A stretch of 64,000 bases of DNA from Paenibacillus sp. PCH8 (GTDB lineage: Bacteria; Bacillota; Bacilli; Paenibacillales; Paenibacillaceae). The position numbers and the translations under genes were made by a program. Location of the stretch: NCBI RefSeq assembly GCF_002968835.1, contig NZ_PKQK01000006.1, forward strand, positions 186,001 through 250,000, written 5' to 3'. Positions 53,540 to 61,402 of the stretch are shown one piece after another. Position 1 is the stretch's first letter. Each line of letters opens with the position of its first letter. The notes beneath the pieces are model-generated. The model saw nothing but the letters and a program-made list of their open reading frames with translations, was not told where the DNA came from and did no database searches.

Positions 53540-56500
53540 CTCGTTCGTCTGTAACGAATACGAAGGCTTGTCCATCACCGAATAAATCGGTGGCAAACTA
53601 CGTGTGTACCAAGACATGGGAAGCCAAATATGATGGATCTGTAACCATTCCGGCATCCGACACACGTAGTTACTCCCAAACTTATGTGGGCACAGTAACC
53701 AAGCCAGGTTCTTACTCGTCCAGACGATATGATAACTGGGTGTCTCTTGGAGGCGGAGGCAAGCAACGTAAAGCATATAACGTGAATGAGCTCCCGTGGG
53801 TAGAAACTGAGATTACCGAGGGAGCCGCAGAATCAACAACTCAGGCGACGGATGGCACAGACTATTGGTTCGAAGCGAGCGATCTCAAAAACGAAATTAA
53901 TAACCATCCAAACGCTCAGTTTCAAAACGGCATTGATGATGGCTATAACTACTATATGGCTTCCAAGCCAAATGCAGAAATTCGCGCATATCAGGTGGGC
54001 AATAGTACGGATGTGACCTATTATAATAAAACCATTCCAAATCCTCTGGATAAAACCTATCCACTCGGTAAAGGATGGTCTTGGAAACTGCCATCCATCG
54101 AGACGAAGAACAATAAGAAAGAAGTAGTTTTTGCTGATGGTGGTCGATACGAGATTGTCGGCAATACACTAAAGGGGTACGATTGGGAAGGTATTACGGT
54201 GAATGCAGATACGTCTGCTACTGTAAATGGTGAAACTTCTGCACTGGTCATGATATCTGCAGATGGATTAACTAAGCAATATTTCTCTACGGATGGACGT
54301 CTGCTTCAGATTTCAGATGGGCAGAAAAATGATATTCAATTCTATTATGAGAACAATTCAGTATATAACAACAAGTTGTTAAACCAAGTGAAGGATGCTA
54401 TAGGCAATACGATTCGTATCAGTTATACGGCCTCAGCCGTAACGATCGTTCAGGGGAGCCGCACGGTTACCTACAACAAACAAACGAAAAACGGTATAGA
54501 ACTGCTCGATTCCGTCATCGACCCGTTAGGTAGAAAAACCACGTATTCATATAAGTTGGCTGATGCCAAGTTTAACTTGCTTGGGTTTAGCCCGGAACGC
54601 GCGGTATTGAATCCATATGCGTTGCTCACATCCGTGCAGCATAATACAGGTGCCAAAACGTTCTACGAGTATGAAAATGGCCCCGTTAAACGATATATTG
54701 GTGAGGATTCTTTTAACGAAACGTATCGTGTATTGTCTCGTAGAGACCAGTTAACCTATGAAAATGGCTCGACAGAGGATTATAATCGTCAGACATTGAG
54801 TTACACCTCAGATCTGGGCGCGACGTTTGGACAGGATGTAACCTTTGCAACGTCCATCAATAATGGATTAACGAACACTCAATACAACTATCGCAAGGAT
54901 TATATTAATACGGATACACCAACGCAGTTTTATCTGGATCGGGCAGTCGTGAGTGCAGAGGGAAAAACTCAAACGAGCTCATACACTTATGGTAAAACGG
55001 TCAAAGGGCGCGGTTATGCGGCACCTACGCCAACGGTTACCTCCGTAACCGATAATCAGGCGAAGGATGTGTTAACAACAACACTGCAAATGGACGACTA
55101 TGGCAATATTACGTCGATAACGGATGGTGCAGGACGAACAACGACAAGCACGTATGATAGTACAAGACACTGGTTAACGAGTGTTACGGACATGGTGGAC
55201 TCTGCCAACAAGAAATACACCGTAATCACGCGCAGTAATGTCGGAAATCTTACGCAAATCATTAATCGTAAAGACAGTGCTAGTGGTGAACTGCTGCAAC
55301 AGGCGGATTATACCTATGATGCCTATGGTAACCTGCTGTCCCAGCGTATTTCGAATGGTTCTGAGGAACGAAATGCTACGCTGGAATATGATAGTCGTTA
55401 TCAAAATGCATATCCAACTCGCCTAAGCATGATGGTAACGGATGTAGATGGCAAGCAAACGGCGGTAAGCACAGCGTCCGAATATGACCCGTCCACAGGT
55501 GACTTAATCTCATCAACGGACGCGGAACAGGGCACAACCAAATACCGATTGGATGCATTAGGTCGAACTATTGAAGTGGTGCAGCCGGACGGAACAACAC
55601 TCAGCGCAGACTATGATGACATCAACAATAAAATTACGGTTACGGATGAGTTGGGTCAGCAACGAATAACCAAATGGAATTCACTTGGTCAGGAAATTGA
55701 GAAGGGTTATTTCTCAAGCGGCAGTTACATTGTGTCTCAGCGAATCGGATATGATCCGTATGGCCGAGCTTCTTGGACAGAGGATGCACTGGGCAATCGC
55801 TCTCGCAATCTCTATGATAACTGGAGCCGTGTGGTTACGACCAATGGTGCAGATGGTTCTTCCACAACACTGAAGTACGATGATGTAACACGGACGGCAA
55901 CCAGTACAGACGCTGAAGGATACATTCAGATTGCAACCTACGATAAGTGGGGGAAAGTGCTCAAGACCGAAGAGAAGACGCAACTGGATCAGGCACTGCG
56001 AACACTCGAAAAGAACAAATACGATAACATCAGCGGCAACACGCTGGAGCAAACGGATGGGAAGGGCAACGTTACTACGTTCATCTATGATGTTATGGGT
56101 CAGCTTCGCCAAGTGACCAGCGCTAATGGAGAACAGACACAATATGTCTATGATATGGTTGGTAATCTACTCAAAACGCTTGATCCAGCCGGTAACATCA
56201 AAGAGAATACGTATGATCAGCTTAATCGCCGCATCCAGACGAAGGATAAGTCGGGCAATAGCACGAAAAGTTACTATACACCTGGCGGCAACCTGACTAA
56301 ATATGTGGACCGTAATGGTAATACGTTCACGTATGAATATGACCTGCGTGGTAACCTAATCCGTAAAGTGAGCTCGGATGAAACAATCAGCTATGCTGTC
56401 GATGCCGTAGGTAACCGTACCAGCATGACGGACCGCATGGGAACCACAGGTTATCAATATGATCCGGCAACGGAGCAATTGACACGATTGACCTATCCTG

Positions 56501-58128
56501 ATGGACTTACAACCGAGTTCACTTATGATCTGGATGGCAATCGGACGGAGATGAAAGGGCCATTTGGAAACACCGAATACTACACGTATGATGCAATGAA
56601 CCGAATGACATCGGTAGGTACAGTAAAGGATGTACCCGATGCGCAGTACACGTATTATCTCAATGGATTGTTTAATACGTCCCAATCTCAGAATGGTGTG
56701 AATAATCGCCAAACGTATAACGGTCTGGATCTGGTGGGTCTGGAGCAAGTGCGAGATCAAGAAACCCTGGGCGTGTACAACTACAGTTATGATAACAATA
56801 AAAATATAACGAAGCGTGTGCAGCAGGGCGTACAGGATGACTTTACGTATGACCAACTGGATCGGATTGTCACGGCAAGTGGCAATAGCGAGCAGTATAC
56901 CTATGACAAGCAAGGCAACCGCCTGACAATGCAGTCAGATAAGGAAATTAATGCTGCCAGTAGCGAGTATCAATATGATACCCGCAACCGATTGACCCAA
57001 GTTACGCAGGACACAAAACAAGTCGGATACCAGTACAATGGTGACAATCTGCTTGTTGAGCGAACTGAAAATAGTGTGACCACTCGGTACTATTACGATG
57101 ATAGAGCTCAGATCATTGCAGAAGCCGAGGTTCATAATGGTACGCCGGAACTGAAAGCAAACTATATTCGTGGAGCTAAGTTGGAAGCTATTAAGTATGC
57201 AGATGGTAGCAGCGCATATGTCCAAACCAACGGACACGGGGACATTACCGAGTTGCGCGATGGCGATGGCACATTACTGAATAAGTATCAGTATGACGTT
57301 TGGGGCAATCTGGAGTCGAAAGAGGAGAAGGTTCATAATCCTTTCTTGTATTCCGGTGAGCTATGGGATGATACCACGCAGTTGCAATATTTACGAGCAA
57401 GATGGTACGATCCAAACACCGGAAGGTTTATTAACGAGGATTCGTATGAGGGTGAACTGGATGACCCGCTGAGCTTGAATTTTTATGCGTATGTGAAAAA
57501 TAATCCGTTGAGGTATGTTGATCCTAGTGGTCATATGGTAGAGCCTTCCTATGCTCAAGAGCTCAGATATATGCTGAAAGATGCTAAAGCAAAAGGGTAT
57601 GAAGTAAATAGTTCAAATTATAATCTGTATAAAAATACTACTCGAGATCGTTATAGCTTTAATTCTTTTTTATATACGAATCGGTATAATTACTTGTATG
57701 ATATGGCATTAGGTAAAAGTGCTTATACTAATTCTGCAGGTAATGCTAGCTGGGCAACGGAACAGTTAGTAAGCGAGTTGATTAAAGGAAAAGAAGCAGA
57801 ATATATTGCAGCGCTTGCAATGGGGTTTGTTGCGGGTAAGGTTAGTGGGTCAAAAAAAACGACCCAAAATACTACGACACTGTGGGATATTAAAACGAAT
57901 GCTAAAGCTACCTTAACTTATAACTTCCATGGAGATAAAGTAAAAGCTTATCAAGATAGTCATGGCTATTGGTGGGCAAAGGATACTACCGGTCACGCTG
58001 ATTCTGCATTCAAAGTGTTTAAGAAGTCAGGTAAAGAACTTCATTGGGTAGCTGACGCAGATAAGTACGGTAACTGGATTAAAGATAAACACAAGAGCCA
58101 AACAGGTACGGTGATAAAATTGAAATAG
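53536..58128 (+). CDS. RHS/YD-repeat polymorphic toxin, main part (WapA-like)
   Basis: A 1,530-codon frame; the true coding region extends back in this frame to about 53446, before the nominal TTG, which has no ribosome binding site. It holds a long array of YD repeats (about 54250-57350; e.g. YDAYGNLLSQRI, YDLRGNLIRKVS, YDLDGNRTEMKG). The conserved RHS core end follows (QLQYLRARWYDPNTGRF, NEDSYEGELDDPLS, KNNPLRYVDPSGH). After this the sequence is variable: the C-terminal toxin-like domain. The array should form a hollow beta shell enclosing the toxin, as in characterised RHS/TcC proteins. It is followed by a candidate immunity gene. With the upstream part, the intact protein would be about 2,020 residues. 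Confidence 0.9.
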   Translation: MTRSSVTNTKACPSPNKSVANYVCTKTWEAKYDGSVTIPASDTRSYSQTYVGTVTKPGSYSSRRYDNWVSLGGGGKQRKAYNVNELPWVETEITEGAAESTTQATDGTDYWFEASDLKNEINNHPNAQFQNGIDDGYNYYMASKPNAEIRAYQVGNSTDVTYYNKTIPNPLDKTYPLGKGWSWKLPSIETKNNKKEVVFADGGRYEIVGNTLKGYDWEGITVNADTSATVNGETSALVMISADGLTKQYFSTDGRLLQISDGQKNDIQFYYENNSVYNNKLLNQVKDAIGNTIRISYTASAVTIVQGSRTVTYNKQTKNGIELLDSVIDPLGRKTTYSYKLADAKFNLLGFSPERAVLNPYALLTSVQHNTGAKTFYEYENGPVKRYIGEDSFNETYRVLSRRDQLTYENGSTEDYNRQTLSYTSDLGATFGQDVTFATSINNGLTNTQYNYRKDYINTDTPTQFYLDRAVVSAEGKTQTSSYTYGKTVKGRGYAAPTPTVTSVTDNQAKDVLTTTLQMDDYGNITSITDGAGRTTTSTYDSTRHWLTSVTDMVDSANKKYTVITRSNVGNLTQIINRKDSASGELLQQADYTYDAYGNLLSQRISNGSEERNATLEYDSRYQNAYPTRLSMMVTDVDGKQTAVSTASEYDPSTGDLISSTDAEQGTTKYRLDALGRTIEVVQPDGTTLSADYDDINNKITVTDELGQQRITKWNSLGQEIEKGYFSSGSYIVSQRIGYDPYGRASWTEDALGNRSRNLYDNWSRVVTTNGADGSSTTLKYDDVTRTATSTDAEGYIQIATYDKWGKVLKTEEKTQLDQALRTLEKNKYDNISGNTLEQTDGKGNVTTFIYDVMGQLRQVTSANGEQTQYVYDMVGNLLKTLDPAGNIKENTYDQLNRRIQTKDKSGNSTKSYYTPGGNLTKYVDRNGNTFTYEYDLRGNLIRKVSSDETISYAVDAVGNRTSMTDRMGTTGYQYDPATEQLTRLTYPDGLTTEFTYDLDGNRTEMKGPFGNTEYYTYDAMNRMTSVGTVKDVPDAQYTYYLNGLFNTSQSQNGVNNRQTYNGLDLVGLEQVRDQETLGVYNYSYDNNKNITKRVQQGVQDDFTYDQLDRIVTASGNSEQYTYDKQGNRLTMQSDKEINAASSEYQYDTRNRLTQVTQDTKQVGYQYNGDNLLVERTENSVTTRYYYDDRAQIIAEAEVHNGTPELKANYIRGAKLEAIKYADGSSAYVQTNGHGDITELRDGDGTLLNKYQYDVWGNLESKEEKVHNPFLYSGELWDDTTQLQYLRARWYDPNTGRFINEDSYEGELDDPLSLNFYAYVKNNPLRYVDPSGHMVEPSYAQELRYMLKDAKAKGYEVNSSNYNLYKNTTRDRYSFNSFLYTNRYNYLYDMALGKSAYTNSAGNASWATEQLVSELIKGKEAEYIAALAMGFVAGKVSGSKKTTQNTTTLWDIKTNAKATLTYNFHGDKVKAYQDSHGYWWAKDTTGHADSAFKVFKKSGKELHWVADADKYGNWIKDKHKSQTGTVIKLK
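57541..58128 (+). other. Variable C-terminal toxin-like domain of the RHS protein
   Basis: About 195 residues after the DPSGHM end of the RHS core. A first portion has NSAGNASWATEQLVSELIKG and a short hydrophobic stretch (AALAMGFVAGKV). The last 66 residues are compact and rich in His/Asp/Lys/Trp (FHGDKVKAYQDSHGYWWAKD, HADSAFKVFKKSG, GNWIKDKHKSQTG). This resembles the small C-terminal nuclease-like domains of Bacillales polymorphic toxins, but the family cannot be named with confidence. Toxicity is inferred from position and the adjacent immunity-type gene. Confidence 0.6.
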
Positions 58129-58133
58129 TTTGT

Positions 58134-58172
58134 CTATATAGTAAGGAGACCAGTTATCTCCTTACTATATAG
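58134..58172 (+). terminator. Hairpin between toxin and immunity genes
   Basis: A perfect 16-bp inverted repeat (CTATATAGTAAGGAGA / TCTCCTTACTATATAG) with a 7-nt loop. No T run follows, so it may act as an mRNA-processing or attenuating structure rather than a full terminator. Confidence 0.55.
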
Positions 58173-58194
58173 AATGAAAATGGAGGTGAGTTTA

Positions 58195-58839
58195 TTGGAC
58201 TTTAATCAACAATTAGATAAGTTATTAATCGAAAATTTTTCGAAATTGAAATTGAAAAAACCTCTTTTTTATAACTCTCAAATTGCAATTAGATATGAAT
58301 TGGGAGGAGATCTAACCAAAGGAAGTAGGATCGACAGAGTAACGCGTAGAGCATTTTCCATATTTAATGAAATCGGTGAAGCAACCGATATAATTTATTT
58401 AACCATTTTTGTGGATAGCTGGAGTGATCATCCTGTTTCGTCATTTGAGAATGATATTTATGACAATTTCCTCTATTATTCAGGAGTTAAAATAAAAGAC
58501 ATTGATAAGCGAGAACTTGAGTATCGTTATAAAGATTCAGATGAAGACGTTGAAGAAACTATTACAGTGCAATATTGTACTAAGACAGAGCTGAAAAATT
58601 TAAAAGTGAAAGATTTATTTAGCGACATTGCATACAGAGAAATTGCCCATGAATCCCGAATTGTTGGTGATATATTTTTAATTAATGAAACAAAAAAATG
58701 CATATTTCATATTTATGACAGCAGAGGTATGGATGTTATTGCGACAAATACAAGTACATTACGTGCGGTTTATGAAAAATTTAATGATTGGATACTAGAT
58801 TTTGATCGAAAAAAAATCAATCAAATCTTTCATTATTAA
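58195..58839 (+). CDS. DUF3885 protein, candidate cognate immunity protein
   Basis: A 214-residue cytosolic, acidic protein. IAIRYELGGDLTKGSRIDRV, RAFSIFNEIGEATDIIYL and IFHIYDSRGMDVIA match the DUF3885 pattern. DUF3885 proteins occur beside polymorphic toxins and other surface proteins in Bacillales. Directly after the RHS toxin, this is the expected place for the antidote. TTG 58195 is preferred because GGAGGTGAG lies just upstream; the ATG at 58174 in the same frame overlaps the hairpin region. Immunity function is inference from position. Confidence 0.75.
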   Translation: MDFNQQLDKLLIENFSKLKLKKPLFYNSQIAIRYELGGDLTKGSRIDRVTRRAFSIFNEIGEATDIIYLTIFVDSWSDHPVSSFENDIYDNFLYYSGVKIKDIDKRELEYRYKDSDEDVEETITVQYCTKTELKNLKVKDLFSDIAYREIAHESRIVGDIFLINETKKCIFHIYDSRGMDVIATNTSTLRAVYEKFNDWILDFDRKKINQIFHY

Positions 58840-58841
58840 TC

Positions 58842-59339
58842 CTAGAGAGTCAATTTCATAATACATTCTCCAGTCGCTGACAAAGACCGAATTCCGGGGA
58901 AAATTTTTGAAAAAATAAGAGGACAATCCTTGTTTTTGTGGATAGCTGTGGAAAAGGGCAGACGTATCCCCCGTTTAAAAATGGGTTGCAGCTTTTCCAG
59001 GGTTATCCCCAACACTAAAAGAGCGAGTTGTTCTTTCCCTTCATTTGCTTGTTGATCCGATCCACTGCCAGCGTGCTCAAGGTGTAGACCAAGCAAGAAA
59101 TGTCAAAGTCTACCTTTGCTAACGCTCCACCTCGGTGGCGAATCTGATTCAACTGAAAAAATTCTTTCAGATAGGCATTCACCCGTTCAACGGCGGTCCG
59201 CTTTTTGTACAATTCCTTGTAGCTGTGGCTCCCTCTCGCTGGAACGGTATACTTGCAAATGTCGGTTTCGATTTTGAATACTTTCTGGCAATCTTCTTCC
59301 TTAAACGGACACGATACACACGCCTTGGGACGTGTGTAT
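58842..59339 (-). mobile_element. Truncated insertion-sequence remnant (transposase C-terminus)
   Basis: The minus strand encodes the last about 108 residues of a DDE-type transposase, ending at 59015: KACVSCPFKEEDCQKVFKIE, RGSHSYKELYKKRTAVERVN, QIRHRGGALAKVDFD. The catalytic N-terminal part is gone; at about 59339 the frame passes into unrelated sequence. The IS family is uncertain. 58842-59014 is the non-coding end of the element, with no intact terminal repeat recognised. It sits between the immunity gene and an orphan toxin tail. Confidence 0.75.
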
Positions 59340-59485
59340 TTCAGTGTTTCATATTTAAGAAGTTTGACAGAGTCATCGGAGCAAGTGAAGGTGTTGAAAC
59401 TTATTTTATGAGAGTTGAGTATAGTGGTGGAACTATTCATGGTCATCCTATTACTCAAGCTGAATACAAGAAGCTATTAAAGTAG
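59340..59485 (+). pseudogene. Orphan toxin C-terminal fragment cut by the insertion sequence
   Basis: About 45 codons in the plus frame (FKKFDRVIGASEGVETYFMR, VEYSGGTIHGHPITQAEYKK) end at TAG 59485. There is no start, and upstream is the transposase remnant. The SGGTIHGHPI wording is like ends of polymorphic toxins. It is followed 10 nt later by a candidate immunity gene, as a toxin tail should be. It differs completely from the active RHS tail, so it represents a second, displaced cassette. Confidence 0.6.
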
Positions 59486-59495
59486 GAGAGATGAT

Positions 59496-59801
59496 ATGTT
59501 TGAAAATTTTGATTTTAAACCAGGTGAAATTGTATATAATGATTTTCTGATTGATGAAAATGATTCCTTAGAAAATCAACTTGATAATTTGAAATAGGAT
59601 TTACTTCAAGTTAATTATAAGGATAGATTTATCATTGATGTTGGATGGTTCCCTTCATTTTCAACCAATGTAGTTTTTCAAGTTGTGGTAATTGAGGACT
59701 TTGATTGGGATAGTCCTATGTTCCAAAGAAAATGTCGCTCAATATTTGAACTCAAAGTATACATTGAAGAATCAGTTAATGCAGTCAAAGCAAAACTTTA
59801 A
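59496..59801 (+). pseudogene. Candidate immunity gene with in-frame nonsense codon
   Basis: From ATG 59496 (AGGAGAG upstream) the frame reads MFENFDFKPGEIVYNDFLID to TAG 59595-59597 (codon 34). It then continues in the same frame for another 67 codons (FIIDVGWFPSFSTNVVFQVV, EDFDWDSPMF) to TAA 59801. Restoring the TAG gives a 101-residue acidic protein of typical immunity size. It directly follows the orphan toxin tail, whose antidote it presumably was. The family is not named. Confidence 0.65.
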
Positions 59802-59839
59802 AATAGTGAAATGTTTTGATTATTACTGTTTTTAGTGTT

Positions 59840-59877
59840 AACCCCTTATGATAACTAAACCCATAAGGGTTTATTTT
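59840..59877 (+). terminator. Terminator after the broken immunity gene
   Basis: AACCCCTTATG / CATAAGGGTT stem with 11-nt loop, then TTATTTT. Confidence 0.7.
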
Positions 59878-59907
59878 CGTTAATCTTTAAGCTTGATATA
59901 AGCATAA

Positions 59908-60057
59908 ATGCTAATAGAGCGTACAGAGAATGGTGTGACAACCCGCTATTATTATGATGACAATGCCCAGATCATCGCGGAAGCTGAAGTACGTAATGGT
60001 ACACCTGAATTGAAAACAAATATATTGATTGATGCTAACAAACACAGAATAACATAA
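59908..60057 (+). pseudogene. Displaced RHS-core fragment
   Basis: A 49-codon ORF whose first 38 residues (LIERTENGVTTRYYYDD, AQIIAEAEVRNGTPELK) match the RHS protein at 57049-57161 with few amino-acid changes but many silent differences. It then ends in unrelated sequence. It is a leftover from a former or exchanged RHS core junction, not a recent duplicate. Confidence 0.75.
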
Positions 60058-60124
60058 CTTGTTTTGTTGATTTTTGTTTTTTGTGCTAAACTGAATGGAA
60101 AATCAGGAAAAACGGGTGAACAGG

Positions 60125-61156
60125 ATGGCCAAAAAAGTAACGATGCAGCATATTGCGGATGCTGCGGGGGTATCCAAGTTCGCGGTCTCCAGGGCGCTGA
60201 CGGGCAAGCCTGGTGTCAGTGAGCATACACGCGAGATGATTGTCAGAACGGCAGGGCAACTCGGGTATTTCAGAACCGAACCGAAGCGTTATCCGGTGGA
60301 GACCCCGATGACATCGGCGAAGAAGCTTCTAGAGAAGCAACAAGGCACTATATTGATTTTGTTCCCAAACATTCGTTCTCAGAATCGATCTTCCTTATAT
60401 TGGGGGCCTGTGTTCAATGGCATTTCCGAACGGCTGAATGAGAAGGGAATGGATATATTAACGCTCACGGAGCCCTCTTCAGACCGGATGTTCTCGGTTC
60501 TTAATCCGGAAGCCATCAGCGGTGTCATTACGCTGGGCACCATCTCGACATCGGTATTGCTGGAGATCTACAGGTTGCGTATTCCGCTGGTGATGGTGGA
60601 TCATGAAGATCCGGCCATCTACACCGATACGGTATTTACGGACAATATGAAATGTATGAAAGAACTGGTGCACATGCTCGTTGGCAAAGGGTATAGAAGG
60701 TTTCAGTTCGCCGGGCAACTGCCCGATGCGGCAAGCTTTCGAGAACGCTGGCTTGGTTATCGTGTGGTACTGGAAGAGATGCAACTGGAGGGAAAACAGC
60801 AAACGGATCTGCTGGAACAAGAGTATGATCAGATTCGGAAGTCCATAACCGAAATGAAGCTGGAGGATATCCCTGAAGTGATCGTGTGTGCGAATGATCA
60901 TACGGCAGTCATCGTACTGGAAGCACTCCAGAGCCGCGGTATCCAGGTACCCGAACGCTGTGCCATAACCGGATTTGACAATACCCGGACGGACGAACCC
61001 ATTCTTGCTACTGTGAATATTAACAAAGAAAATCTGGGCACTAGAGCAGTAGATCAGCTATTGTGGCGGATCAAACATCTGGATAAACCTTATGAGCGCA
61101 AGTTGATCCATTCGGAATTAATTGTCCGTGATGAATATAACGCCAATATATCGTAA
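60125..61156 (+). CDS. LacI-family transcriptional repressor
   Basis: A 343-residue regulator. The N-terminal LacI helix-turn-helix (VTMQHIADAAGVSKFAVSRA, KPGVSEHTREMIVRTAGQLG) is followed by a periplasmic-binding-like sugar-sensing domain (WGPVFNGISERLNEKGMDIL) and the C-terminal CAITGFDNT segment. ATG 60125 gives the canonical N-terminus; the upstream ATG 60095 would add 10 residues. It precedes the beta-mannosidase gene and probably represses it until a manno-oligosaccharide is present. Confidence 0.9.
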   Translation: MAKKVTMQHIADAAGVSKFAVSRALTGKPGVSEHTREMIVRTAGQLGYFRTEPKRYPVETPMTSAKKLLEKQQGTILILFPNIRSQNRSSLYWGPVFNGISERLNEKGMDILTLTEPSSDRMFSVLNPEAISGVITLGTISTSVLLEIYRLRIPLVMVDHEDPAIYTDTVFTDNMKCMKELVHMLVGKGYRRFQFAGQLPDAASFRERWLGYRVVLEEMQLEGKQQTDLLEQEYDQIRKSITEMKLEDIPEVIVCANDHTAVIVLEALQSRGIQVPERCAITGFDNTRTDEPILATVNINKENLGTRAVDQLLWRIKHLDKPYERKLIHSELIVRDEYNANIS

Positions 61157-61215
61157 CAGGATAGAAACGAAGCGGAGCATGTTAACCAAAAATGTGCTGA
61201 ATTACTGAGCTTAGG

Positions 61216-61249
61216 AAAGACATGGAGCAGGAGTGCTTCATGTCTTTTT
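61216..61249 (+). terminator. Rho-independent terminator after LacI
   Basis: AAAGACATG-GAGCA / TGCTTC-ATGTCTTT stem with TTTTT, 60 bp past the stop. Confidence 0.8.
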
Positions 61250-61315
61250 GATATGCAGACGAGTTTAATCAATTAAATTACAAAACAGATTGACTGCGAG
61301 AAGCATATCGTGTTA

Positions 61316-61365
61316 ATTTTGTTTTGTAAGTTATTTAATTTTATAATAACAAAACCTAACAAAAT
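61316..61365 (+). promoter_or_regulatory. Promoter and candidate LacI-type operator of the beta-mannosidase
   Basis: TTGTTT (61319-61324), 17 bp, TATAAT (61342-61347) fits a sigma-A promoter. ATTTTGTT at 61316 is the inverse of AACAAAAT at 61358, and a tandem AACAAAAC copy lies 10 bp before the latter, so repeats flank the promoter. Similar TTTTGTT motifs precede the lacI gene itself, suggesting autoregulation. Confidence 0.4.
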
Positions 61366-61402
61366 AATGAACTAACGACTCTAACTACAAATGGAGGCTG
61401 TC

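Noticed and set aside
56356..56913. 185-codon minus ORF inside the RHS repeats
   Set aside because: Antisense of repetitive YD coding sequence; no start signal or domain.
52067..58128. YD repeats as a CRISPR-like or satellite DNA array
   Set aside because: Repeats are protein-level only, irregular in length and diverged in DNA.
59135..59485. 116-codon plus ORF across the transposase remnant
   Set aside because: Its first two thirds are antisense to the transposase; only the last part (59340-59485) is kept as a toxin tail.
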